Part shown: positions 1 to 7,698 of the stretch, one piece after another
How positions within the stretch are numbered: the stretch's first letter is position 1
How the letters are laid out: every line of letters starts with the position of its first letter
NCBI GenBank assembly: GCA_964531735.1
Contig: CAZHGD010000082.1
Span: 1-30,814 of the forward strand
Source of the DNA: CAZHGD01 sp964531735
GTDB lineage: Bacteria > Armatimonadota > UBA10988
Reading direction: 5' to 3'
DNA length: 30,814 nucleotides
Notes under the pieces: generated by a model
Told to the model about the DNA's origin: nothing
Databases searched by the model: none
What the model saw: only the letters and a program-made list of their open reading frames with translations
Program-made: the position numbers and the translations under genes

Positions 1-197
1 GCCAGTTGCCGCACCGCGGCCGCCAGCGGCTCGGCCACCGCCTCCAGACGCGTGCCGACGCTCTCCAGATGAGCCGCCGCGGCGGTCAGGTCGGGCCCCC
101 GTTGCGCCCGGAGCAGCCACACCTGCCGCGCCAGCACCCCGATGGCACCGGTCAGCACCACCGCCGAGACCAACGTGACCCAAGCTGCGACCGGCAT
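1..197 (-). CDS. Partial membrane-anchored protein of unknown function (N-terminus only)
   Basis: The ATG at 197-195 overlaps the TGA of the preceding gene (199-197) as TGATG, so it is probably translated by coupling. The 65 visible residues begin MPVAAWVTLVSAVV and form one hydrophobic span (about residues 4-28), followed by a charged, alanine-rich stretch (HLESVGTRLEAVAEPLAAAV) that looks like the start of an amphipathic helix or coiled coil. The remainder lies beyond base 1. I do not recognise the family. Its place as the sixth and most distal gene of the tubulin-like/VWA cluster suggests a membrane component of that system. The layout, one span followed by a cytosolic or periplasmic helical region, is seen in the sequence; the role is inference. 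Confidence 0.7.
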   Translation of the reverse strand, partial: MPVAAWVTLVSAVVLTGAIGVLARQVWLLRAQRGPDLTAAAAHLESVGTRLEAVAEPLAAAVRQL

Positions 198-1000
198 CAC
201 GAGCCGCCCGCCTGACCCGCGCCCAGACCCGGTATGCGGCTCAATGGCAACACCCAGGTGGCCGCCGGCGCTTCCTTGCCGTCGGTGCCGGTCAGCGTCA
301 TGACGCCGACGTTCAAGCCCAGCACCCGCCCGCTGCGGGCGTCCAGCACCGGGCCACCGACCATCGCCGGAGTGGCCTTCTCGATCAGGCTGAAGCGCTG
401 CACGCCCTTGTCGCCACCGACCACCGCGGCCACCTTGTCGTCCACCACACGCTGCGTGCCGTTGCGCTCCACGCCGGCCGCCCGCACGGCCGCTCCGGCC
501 TGCACCGGACCGGGTTCGGCGCCCAGGCACGGCCAGGCACGCGCGTCACCGCCGATCTTCAGGACCGCCCAGTTACCGGCAAAGCGGTCCTCACCGGCGG
601 TGCCGGCGCCGCTGCTGCCGCTCTTAACCAGCGTCGCCGGCAGCTCTTTCTGGCTCGGCTGGCCCACGTCCACGTAGACGCTGAACCGCTTCGGCGCCGC
701 GACCTTCTCGCCGAACGGCGACCAGCAGGTCAACACGGTCCCATCGGCCGCGCTGATATAGCCGGTGGCGGCCAGCTTCGATTTGTCCTCGTACTCGGCC
801 ACCACATAGACCACCGCGCGGGCCAGACCGCCGCCGCCGGTGGACAGCCCTGGCTGGAAGTAGATCATGGCCGCCACCGCCGCGGCACAGGCGGCCAGGA
901 TGACGCCGGCCAACAACGCATTGGGCGCCGGCGGGCGCGGGGGCGCCTGGACCGGCGCGGGACCGAGCACGCTGTTGCCGTCGCTGTAGTAGTCAGGCAT
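197..1000 (-). CDS. Membrane-anchored, catalytically dead trypsin-like (HtrA-fold) protein
   Basis: 267 aa. A proline-rich cytosolic head (residues 11-27) is followed by one membrane span (about 28-48) and then a region that follows the HtrA/trypsin pattern. The three segments that normally carry the catalytic triad are recognisable but mutated. GTVLTCW (87-93) stands where a G-x-x-V/L-T-N-x-H motif should supply the His. NWAVLKI (143-149) stands where DLAVLKI should supply the Asp. AMVGGPV (212-218) stands where GNSGGPV should supply the Ser. It should therefore bind or scaffold rather than cleave. The start at 1000 is set by a GGAGG RBS (1006-1010) that overlaps the TAG of the tubulin-like gene, only 9 bases upstream. 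Loss of the triad is seen in the sequence; the scaffold role is inference. The intact HtrA protein at 10023-11669 is a useful comparison. Confidence 0.78.
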   Translation of the reverse strand: MPDYYSDGNSVLGPAPVQAPPRPPAPNALLAGVILAACAAAVAAMIYFQPGLSTGGGGLARAVVYVVAEYEDKSKLAATGYISAADGTVLTCWSPFGEKVAAPKRFSVYVDVGQPSQKELPATLVKSGSSGAGTAGEDRFAGNWAVLKIGGDARAWPCLGAEPGPVQAGAAVRAAGVERNGTQRVVDDKVAAVVGGDKGVQRFSLIEKATPAMVGGPVLDARSGRVLGLNVGVMTLTGTDGKEAPAATWVLPLSRIPGLGAGQAGGS

Positions 1001-1009
1001 GACGACCTC

Positions 1010-4000
1010 CTATGACCCCGCCGGCAGGTTGCCACAGGCCGCGCACGCCTGCCCGTCGGTCGGCACGCCGGTGCCGTAGTACTTGCCGCAGAAGCGGCAG
1101 TACCAGCCTTCCACCTGCGCCGTGCCGCCCACCCGCGCCTCGCCCACGCGCCTGAAGTCGGCGTAGCTGTGCTTGAACTCAATCGTGCAGCGGATGCGGT
1201 ACTCCAGCGCGAACGACGTCAGCAGGTTGAGCACGTCCTCGTGACGGACGTGGTCGAGATAGACGCCCGAGGTCTGCCCGCCGGTGGCCCAGACATCCAG
1301 CCGATCGGCCTGGAAGTCCGGGCTCCGCGTCTCGCGGTGCCGCTCCACCTGCGCGATGACTTCCTCGATGCGCGCGGCCAGACCGTCCCGCTGCTCGTAG
1401 ACCTGGTTGCGCAACTGCAAGTCGAGTTGCTGCGCCTCCACCTCCCAGTGTTGGGCCAGCCAGTCGCGCGCGGTGACGAAGTCCATCGGCAGCCGCACCG
1501 GCTGGTCGCGCGTGAAGCCGGCCGGGTCGCGCTGCGGGTAGGTGTACTCGAACTGGTTGTCCTTGACGGTCAAGATCACCTGGTTGCCCAGGATCAGCGC
1601 GCCGAGCAAGCGGAAGCCCGCCTGCCAGACCCGGTTCGGATCGAGCGGCGGCTCGATGCGCACGTCGGTCACGGCGCGCTTGTTCGTGCTGGCGATCAGG
1701 TGGCTGACGGTGTCGGCGTCGTAGCCGTTGATCAGCGGCGTGACCACGCCGATGCGGTGCCGGCTGACGGTGATCACCGAGGGCGTGACCGTGTCCCACT
1801 CGGCCATCTTGGTGTCGGGCGTGTCGGCGAACCGGGCGCCGGGCTCGCGGCCGCGCACCAGCGAGGCCATGCTGGCGTAGTCCAGCGAGTTGTGGTCGGC
1901 CAGGAACCGCCAGATCTCGGCGTCGCCGCGGAACTTGCAGTCGCGCGAATAGGTCGGGTCGTTGGTGTCGAACTGCAGCAGCGGCAGGGCCTCGGCCTGC
2001 AAGTCAGGCAGCGGCAGGTTGCCCGCAGCCTCGGCGCGCTGTTGCAGCAGGTGGATCACCTCCTGATCGTACGGCCCGTCGCGCTGCTCACCGATGGCCG
2101 CGAACACGGCCGCCTCGATCTCCTCCAGCGGCGCGAAATCGGGCTGGTTCACGCGCCGGTCGAGCGGCAGACCAGCCACCAGCAGTGCCGGCTCGCCGCC
2201 GGTCTCGGTCTCGGGCAGCCCGCGCGCGATGTCGCCCAGCAGTTGCTGGTACAGCCCGACGCGTTGCAGTGTGCCGCGCAACGTCTCGGCCACGCCGTCC
2301 AGCCGCGCGAAGCGCTCCACCAGCGCATCGTCGCGCAGGACGTAGAGCGCTTCCTCGCGTTCGAGCTGGAAGCTCGGATCGTCCGGATCGGGCGCCCGGT
2401 CGTGCCACTTGCGGAAGTAGTCGCGCAGGTTCACCAGCCGGCGGCGCATCCGCTGCACCGCTTCCAGGCAAGCGCCGATGACTTGCGCCTTGGCGTCCAG
2501 CGTGAGCCGCAGCAGGCGCTCGTTGGCGTGGTTCCAGGCTTCGGTCTGGTGGTTGGTCGCCGGCGCCGGGTCGCGCACGGTGCTCTGCCAGCCGAGCAGC
2601 AGCCAGTCGCGCACCGGCGTGCGCGCCCCGACATTGGTGACCACCGGCGTCGACGGCTCGTTGAGGCACAGGCGCACGTAGTCCAGCTCGTTTTGCAGCC
2701 GGGCAGCCAGCCGGTCCGCCAGGGCCAGCGCGACGCCGGCCCCAGCGCCGGCATCGAACGCCAGGCGCAGCAGGTCGCGGCTGAGCGCGCCGCCGTAGCC
2801 GGTCTCGCCCCAGCCGGCCAGCTCCTGCCGGCGGTTGCGCACGCGGGCGTAGAGCGAACCGGGCTGCCCCATCGGCGGCGTATCGGCCACCTGCTGGAAG
2901 AGCTGGTCAATCGCGCCTTTGCGGCTGATTAGCCACTGTTGCGGGTCGACCGACTGCCCCGCGGTCATCGCCAGCGTGGCCGTGGCCTGCAGGTGCTGCA
3001 CCAGACCGGCGTCTTCGTTCTCCAGCAGCGCGGCCAACAGCCGGTCGGTCTCGACGCGCCGTGGCCGGTGCTCCGCGTACTGGTTCTCGTCGTCCAGCAG
3101 GCACAGCCGCTCTTTCCACTGGGCCAGCGTGACGTTGGCGCCCTCGTGGCCCAGGTCGTCGGGTTTGGCACCGGGCGGCGCCTGCGGCGTGGCCGCCCAG
3201 CGGTCGGCCAGGTTGCGCACCGCCTTGCCGAACGCGAGCACATGGTGCATCGCCACCGGGAACTCGCGCGTGCTGACGCCGAAGGTCAGCATCTCGGCCG
3301 GATAGCGCTCGTTGTACTTGACCAGCCGCGCCCGGCTGAGGAAGTCGACCCGCCGCGCCTCGACCTCGGTCAACACCCGCGAATCCACCGTGCCGCGCGG
3401 CGCCGCCATCACCGTTTCACTCAGCACCAGTTCGGCCACCTGCTGCTCCAGGCGCGCCATGCCCAGGCCCGGGTTGTCCGGCTCCAGCGGCCCGCGGCTG
3501 TTGGCCGGCTGCACCACGTAGTGGTAGTCGTACGGCTTGAGGCTGGCCACCTCGGCGGCCAGTGGCTTGCCCGGGAAGGCGAGCGGATAGGCGGCGCGAT
3601 AGGCCGGCTGCATCAGAAAGTGGTTCAGCTCGGTCAGCACGCCGGCCGAGTTGAACCGGTACTGGTGCGCCAGGTCGTACTGCGTGGAGGCCAAACAGGC
3701 CACGCCGACGGTGCGGATGCCCTGGCCGAAGCCGGCGTCGCGCAGCGCCCGGCGAATGAAGTAGCCCAGGTCGATGAACGTCGAGCTGCCGGTGCCGCCG
3801 CCCGCCGAGGCCAACACGTAGACGAAGACCGTGTCGCCGGCCTGTTGCAGCCGCACTTGCAGGTACCGCGGGTCGAGGCCCTCGAGCATCCGGTGGACCA
3901 TCTCGGTGCGCGCCTGGAGCAGGCGGCCGACGCGCTCCTTGAGCTGCGTGTTCAACTCGCCGAGCCGCTGACTGGCCAGGAAGCTGATGTGCCCGAGCTG

Positions 4001-4336
4001 CCGGAACCCCTGCGCGCCGCCGGTGGTGCCGCCGCGGAGCAGCGCGTCGACCGCGTCCTCATGCACCCAGTGGCTCAGGTCCAGTTCCATCGCCACCGGG
4101 CTCTTCAGGTTGGCCAACTCGGAGGCCACCTGCTCGCCCAATCCGATCGGGATGCCGTCGCCGCTGTCGGCGATCGACTCCTGGTTGCCACGGTCCGTGT
4201 CGATGTAGAGGTACTCGACCAGCGGCAGCCGGTCGGTGCCGACGCGCTGGCGGATGCGGCGGCGCAAGCGGTTGAGGATGTTGCGGCCGGTGCCGCCAAG
4301 CGCGATGATCAGGGCCGGGTTGACCGCGATGTCCAT
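1010..4336 (-). CDS. Giant tubulin-like protein (Tubulin_2/FtsZ superfamily) with C-terminal zinc ribbon
   Basis: 1108 aa. The N-terminus carries a Rossmann-like opening with GGTG (14-17), the strand YLYIDTD (43-48) matching the FtsZ/tubulin T3 region, and the tubulin signature GGGTGSS (179-185) that contacts nucleotide phosphates. The long remainder (about 200-1070) is mostly helical and unlike FtsZ. The extreme C-terminus has C1080/C1083 and C1098/C1101, a four-cysteine zinc ribbon. FtsZ is about 350-450 aa, so this is two to three times larger and belongs with the large tubulin-like proteins of Pfam Tubulin_2 type. The open frame extends to 4612, but the ATG at 4336 has a strong AAGGAGG (4343-4349) at 6 bases, and the conserved domain begins there. 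It probably binds GTP and may polymerise; neither is shown by sequence alone. It is the core of the six-gene cluster. Confidence 0.88.
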   Translation of the reverse strand: MDIAVNPALIIALGGTGRNILNRLRRRIRQRVGTDRLPLVEYLYIDTDRGNQESIADSGDGIPIGLGEQVASELANLKSPVAMELDLSHWVHEDAVDALLRGGTTGGAQGFRQLGHISFLASQRLGELNTQLKERVGRLLQARTEMVHRMLEGLDPRYLQVRLQQAGDTVFVYVLASAGGGTGSSTFIDLGYFIRRALRDAGFGQGIRTVGVACLASTQYDLAHQYRFNSAGVLTELNHFLMQPAYRAAYPLAFPGKPLAAEVASLKPYDYHYVVQPANSRGPLEPDNPGLGMARLEQQVAELVLSETVMAAPRGTVDSRVLTEVEARRVDFLSRARLVKYNERYPAEMLTFGVSTREFPVAMHHVLAFGKAVRNLADRWAATPQAPPGAKPDDLGHEGANVTLAQWKERLCLLDDENQYAEHRPRRVETDRLLAALLENEDAGLVQHLQATATLAMTAGQSVDPQQWLISRKGAIDQLFQQVADTPPMGQPGSLYARVRNRRQELAGWGETGYGGALSRDLLRLAFDAGAGAGVALALADRLAARLQNELDYVRLCLNEPSTPVVTNVGARTPVRDWLLLGWQSTVRDPAPATNHQTEAWNHANERLLRLTLDAKAQVIGACLEAVQRMRRRLVNLRDYFRKWHDRAPDPDDPSFQLEREEALYVLRDDALVERFARLDGVAETLRGTLQRVGLYQQLLGDIARGLPETETGGEPALLVAGLPLDRRVNQPDFAPLEEIEAAVFAAIGEQRDGPYDQEVIHLLQQRAEAAGNLPLPDLQAEALPLLQFDTNDPTYSRDCKFRGDAEIWRFLADHNSLDYASMASLVRGREPGARFADTPDTKMAEWDTVTPSVITVSRHRIGVVTPLINGYDADTVSHLIASTNKRAVTDVRIEPPLDPNRVWQAGFRLLGALILGNQVILTVKDNQFEYTYPQRDPAGFTRDQPVRLPMDFVTARDWLAQHWEVEAQQLDLQLRNQVYEQRDGLAARIEEVIAQVERHRETRSPDFQADRLDVWATGGQTSGVYLDHVRHEDVLNLLTSFALEYRIRCTIEFKHSYADFRRVGEARVGGTAQVEGWYCRFCGKYYGTGVPTDGQACAACGNLPAGS

Positions 4337-4342
4337 GAACGG

Positions 4343-4349
4343 CCTCCTT
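4343..4349 (-). promoter_or_regulatory. RBS fixing the tubulin-like start
   Basis: On the minus strand this reads AAGGAGG, 6 bases before the ATG at 4336. It overlaps the TAA stop of the upstream small membrane protein (4350-4348). It rules out the longer open frame reaching 4612, whose extra 92 residues are Arg/Gly/Ala-rich shadow sequence, and it suggests translational coupling of the two genes. Confidence 0.8.
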
Positions 4350-4662
4350 AGCGCGGCGACCCGCCCAGACCCGGCGGGAGCAACAACACCAGCAGCAGCC
4401 AGACGGCCGCCAGCGCGGCGATGATGGCGCCAGGCAGCAACGGCGCGCCGCCCCAGCAGACCAGCGCCGGGCTGGCTTGCGCCACCACGAACGCCGCGCA
4501 GGCCCAGCCGAGCGCCAGCCCGGCCAGGTGGCCCAGGCGCACCGCCGCGTGGGGCGACAGGTGGCACAGGTGATGCAGCAGCGCAAACAGCACTACGTGG
4601 CCGACGATCCACTCGCCGGCCAGGATCACCGCCACCGCGATGCCTACCGCCGTCCAGTCCAT
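4348..4662 (-). CDS. Small three-span membrane protein with His-rich loop
   Basis: 104 aa with three predicted membrane helices (about residues 5-28, 43-62 and 76-96). The first loop contains HHLCHLSPH (30-38), with four histidines and a cysteine in nine residues, which could bind a metal. The RBS GAGGAGA lies about 8 bases before the ATG at 4662. The stop overlaps the RBS of the tubulin-like gene, and the VWA gene ends 44 bases upstream, so it sits inside the operon. I recognise no family. A membrane anchor or assembly factor for the tubulin-like protein is an inference from position only. A shadow frame is unlikely because the start, RBS, hydrophobic pattern and gene spacing all agree. Confidence 0.72.
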   Translation of the reverse strand: MDWTAVGIAVAVILAGEWIVGHVVLFALLHHLCHLSPHAAVRLGHLAGLALGWACAAFVVAQASPALVCWGGAPLLPGAIIAALAAVWLLLVLLLPPGLGGSPR

Positions 4663-4706
4663 GCCCGCCCTCTCCTCACTCGGCCGTCACCGGATACGAG
4701 CCAGCC

Positions 4707-6104
4707 CTAGCCCGACCCGCACAGCAACTCGGTCGGCGTGTCGCTGCTGGTGCTCGGACCCGGCAGCGGCACGCTGGCCACCGGCTGCGTCGGCCGCGCC
4801 ACCAACAGGATGATCAGCCCCAGCACCACGGCCAGTATGCCAATCACCAGCCGTTGCTGCCAGTCGCGCCCGTGCGGCAGAGCCTCGAGACCGATCGGCC
4901 GCCGGGTCAGCGGCCAGGTCTCGCTGACCAGCCGGAACTCCAGGTAGAGCGGCGTGTCGCCGCGCCGCGTGCGGGCCTGGTTGGCCCAGGCCGCCTCGCC
5001 GGCCGGCCGCAGCAGGTACAGATCGCTGGTGGTCACCACCAGACCGTCGGCATCGGCCGTCAGACTGCCCAGGCCCTGGAGGACCGCCCGCCGCTGCACC
5101 TCGTTCTGCGCATTGTCGGCCCAGACGCAGAACGGATCGGGACTGGGCTGCGCCGCGGCTGAGAGCAGTCGCGGCTCGCCGGTCGGCAGCTCGATGGTCA
5201 CTTGGCGCGACGGATCGTGCTCGGTGAACCCCCAGCGCAGCGACACGCGCCGCCGGGCCGCGAGCGCCGCCGGGATGAGCCACAAGCCCAGCACCACCAG
5301 CGCCGCGGCCAACAACCACCAGACCCACGGCAGGCGCCGGCCTTGCGCCGGCGGCGCCGGCAACATCGGCCCGGCCTCGGGCGCGCCGGTGGGCTGTCGC
5401 GGCGGCAGGTAGCGGTCGCGCCGGCCGCTGCCGGACGCCGGGCGCGCGGTCGACGCGGCGTGGAACACGACAATCGGCTTCGGCTTGCCAGGCAACGGCC
5501 ACAGGCTCTGCGCCGGCTCGGTCACGCCGGTGACCTTCTTCAGCGTGGTGCGCTCTTCGACCAGCAAGTCGGCCGAATCGCGATCCGAGATCAGCAGACA
5601 CAGCCCGACCTTGTCGGGGTCGGTCGACTTCACCGCCGCGCAGGTGCGCAACGCCGCGTCGGCCGCGTCGACCCAGGCCGTGCCGTCGGGCGAGTTCTTC
5701 CGCCACAGCAGCAGTTCGGCCACTTCGGAGCGGACCGCGCCCTTGGCGTCGTCGCTGATGGTCCAACTCGGATAGTTGGCGCCGCCGGCGGACTTGCCGC
5801 GCGCCGGGTTGACCTCGGCGTCGAACGGGATCAGCACCAGTCGGTCACCGGTGCAGAACACGTAGGTGATCAGGTCGCTGACCACCTGTCGGGCCCACTC
5901 GTTCCACTGGCCCATGCCGCTGCGCGACATGTCGAACGCGACCACCCACAGCACGGGCGCGGCGCAGACTTCCGGGTGACGCGCGATGACCTTGGCCGTA
6001 CACCGCGAGAACTCACGCGGCGTGCCGGGGTTCTCCTTGGCCTCCTGGCCCGGCGCGGCCAGCGCCAGCCCGGCGAGCAGCAGCGCGCACCAGGTTCGCC
6101 TCAT
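4707..6104 (-). CDS. Secreted/membrane von Willebrand factor A (VWA) domain protein
   Basis: 465 aa. A signal peptide (MRRTWCALLLAGLALAAPGQ) leads into a VWA domain. The MIDAS metal site is visible: D58-M-S60-R-S62 after the hydrophobic strand VLWVVAF, T142 in PDGTAW, and D174 in LCLLISD. A proline-rich linker (about 230-256) is followed by a strong membrane span (259-283), a beta-rich domain of unknown family (about 287-410), a second span (418-436) and a short Ser/Thr tail. An intact MIDAS implies divalent-metal-dependent binding to a protein partner. The start at 6104 overlaps the upstream stop as ATGA, so the longer frame to 6467 is rejected. VWA proteins are known neighbours of large tubulin-like proteins, which supports a shared membrane complex. 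Confidence 0.85.
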   Translation of the reverse strand: MRRTWCALLLAGLALAAPGQEAKENPGTPREFSRCTAKVIARHPEVCAAPVLWVVAFDMSRSGMGQWNEWARQVVSDLITYVFCTGDRLVLIPFDAEVNPARGKSAGGANYPSWTISDDAKGAVRSEVAELLLWRKNSPDGTAWVDAADAALRTCAAVKSTDPDKVGLCLLISDRDSADLLVEERTTLKKVTGVTEPAQSLWPLPGKPKPIVVFHAASTARPASGSGRRDRYLPPRQPTGAPEAGPMLPAPPAQGRRLPWVWWLLAAALVVLGLWLIPAALAARRRVSLRWGFTEHDPSRQVTIELPTGEPRLLSAAAQPSPDPFCVWADNAQNEVQRRAVLQGLGSLTADADGLVVTTSDLYLLRPAGEAAWANQARTRRGDTPLYLEFRLVSETWPLTRRPIGLEALPHGRDWQQRLVIGILAVVLGLIILLVARPTQPVASVPLPGPSTSSDTPTELLCGSG

Positions 6105-7612
6105 GTCTGCGGCCTCCGGGCGTAGACCACGCCCTCGGTCAAATCGCACAGGTACAGACCGCCGGCATCCCAGAACACACGCACATCGTTCTGGGCTCGC
6201 ACCTGCGGGTACGGCGGGTCGACGGTCAGGCGCTGCAGACTGGTGCCGCAGAGCCACAACCGATGCGTGTTCTGGGCATAGTGCACCGCCACATAGGGCT
6301 GACCCGACGCGTAGCCACAGAGCACCTGGAACAGCCGCGAGCCGAACGTGGCCGGCACCTCGGTGCGCTCGTCGATCTCCTGGGTACGATCTTCGACACA
6401 GCGACTGATCTCCAGGTTCTCGTTGCCGCCCACATGCGCGTTGATCAGCCGCCGACCGAGGGCGCACGGCGCCAGGTCGTAGGAAGCCAGGGGCTCGTCG
6501 CGCAACCGCTCGAACTCATAGCGCCAGGTGGCGTCCAGCGGCACCCGCAGCAGCCAGCGGCCCCGCTCGTTGTGGACGAAACTGAGCAACTCCGGCAGCC
6601 CGTCAGCCCGGCGCCGGAAGGACGGCGGCGCCAGGCTGACGGCCTCGGCGTTGGCGAACGCTTCCCACGACGGCGCATCGAACGGGAACACATGGACCCG
6701 TCCGTCGGCGCTGATGACCACGAACTGCTCGCCACAGGCCTCGGCCCACGGCGGGTGCGCCTCGGCGCCCGGCACGGCGCACAGCCGCCGCGCCTGCCCG
6801 GGCAACGGTCGGCACGGTCCGCCGGCCACCTGGGTCAGGTCGTACACCTCGGCGATCTGCGCGCCGTCCTCCTCGCGGATGGCCAGCACCCGATCGAACG
6901 CAATCCGCACCACCGGCAGACAGGTGCTCTGTGGCCAGGGCCATTGCACCAGGTGTTCGCCGGTGCCCAGGTCCCAGGCACTCAACCCGTCGGGCAGGTT
7001 GAGGTAGACCAGCGTCTCGCTGGCGCGCAGCGTGCTGCCGGGCCGGTGGCCATTGGGCGGACCCAGCAGGCCGCGCACGCGCTGCGGCCGCCAGCCCTCG
7101 GCCGCGCCGCCCTTGGGCAGCTTCCAGGCTTGCAGGTTGTGCTGCTGTGGCGAAGGGGTTTGCAGCACGAACAGCCGACCGTGCCGCAGCGTGACCGCGG
7201 TCACGTCGGCCATGCCGGGCGCCACCAGTTGCAGGCGCTCGGCCGGCGCCTCGGCCACCGCGCGCAGCACGGCGTCATCCGGCAGGGGCAGCGTGGAGCA
7301 AGCCATCAGGTCGACCGTGCCGCGCAACTCGGCCGGGGCCGTAGCGCGCTCGACCACACTGACGCGCCCGCCGCCCGGCGCATAGCGCAGAATGCGGCCG
7401 GCCCGCGTGAACGCGTCGGCGCCGATCATGGCCGCGTCCGGGGTGGCGCCCGGCTGGTCCACGGTCAGGACCAGCTCGCGCCCGGAGTAAGCGCAGAAGC
7501 GCGCCTTCTGCAAGGCGGCGGCGTCGCCGCTCGGCGCCGAGCCGGACAGCGGCAGATCCAGGTCCAGGCCGGCCAGACGCAGCCGTTCGCGACCAGTCAG
7601 TGACGAGGCCAT
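6101..7612 (-). CDS. Protein of unknown family, possible beta-propeller; first gene of the tubulin-like cluster
   Basis: 503 aa from the ATG at 7612, which follows GGGAG at 5 bases. An in-frame start at 7639 exists but lacks a comparable RBS. No signal peptide or membrane span is visible. The sequence is a run of short hydrophobic strands separated by turns (for example GRLFVLQTPSP, LSAWDLGTGEHLVQWPW, GRVHVFPFD, VRVFWDAGGLYLCDL), as in WD40 or PQQ-like propellers, though I see no clear signature repeat. The stop overlaps the ATG of the VWA gene (ATGA), which shows tight coupling. It would be the cytosolic promoter-proximal member of the cluster. The fold assignment is tentative; the gene call is firm. 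Confidence 0.72.
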   Translation of the reverse strand: MASSLTGRERLRLAGLDLDLPLSGSAPSGDAAALQKARFCAYSGRELVLTVDQPGATPDAAMIGADAFTRAGRILRYAPGGGRVSVVERATAPAELRGTVDLMACSTLPLPDDAVLRAVAEAPAERLQLVAPGMADVTAVTLRHGRLFVLQTPSPQQHNLQAWKLPKGGAAEGWRPQRVRGLLGPPNGHRPGSTLRASETLVYLNLPDGLSAWDLGTGEHLVQWPWPQSTCLPVVRIAFDRVLAIREEDGAQIAEVYDLTQVAGGPCRPLPGQARRLCAVPGAEAHPPWAEACGEQFVVISADGRVHVFPFDAPSWEAFANAEAVSLAPPSFRRRADGLPELLSFVHNERGRWLLRVPLDATWRYEFERLRDEPLASYDLAPCALGRRLINAHVGGNENLEISRCVEDRTQEIDERTEVPATFGSRLFQVLCGYASGQPYVAVHYAQNTHRLWLCGTSLQRLTVDPPYPQVRAQNDVRVFWDAGGLYLCDLTEGVVYARRPQT

Positions 7613-7651
7613 GCTGTCTCCCAGAGGTCCGATTCGCACGGCACCGGGCGG

Positions 7652-7670
7652 CTCCTTCCGGCGGAAGGAG
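7652..7670. promoter_or_regulatory. Inverted repeat in the divergent promoter region
   Basis: CTCCTTCC (7652-7659), a GGC loop, then GGAAGGAG (7663-7670): a perfect 8-bp stem. It sits in the 86-base gap between the tubulin-like cluster (minus, start 7612) and the glycosidase (plus, start 7699). The gap must hold the promoters and leaders of both transcripts. It could be an operator or a leader hairpin. No convincing -10/-35 pair is visible beside it. Confidence 0.4.
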
Positions 7671-7698
7671 GCTCCTGAGGCGGGTCGAACGGTGTGGC

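Noticed and set aside
1169..2932. 587-residue plus-strand open frame opposite the tubulin-like gene
   Set aside because: No domain, low-complexity His/Gln/Arg/Val composition, and it lies wholly inside a conserved gene.
4337..4612. 92-residue N-terminal extension of the tubulin-like protein
   Set aside because: It is Arg/Gly/Ala-rich and overlaps the small membrane protein gene, and the AAGGAGG at 4343-4349 marks the ATG at 4336.
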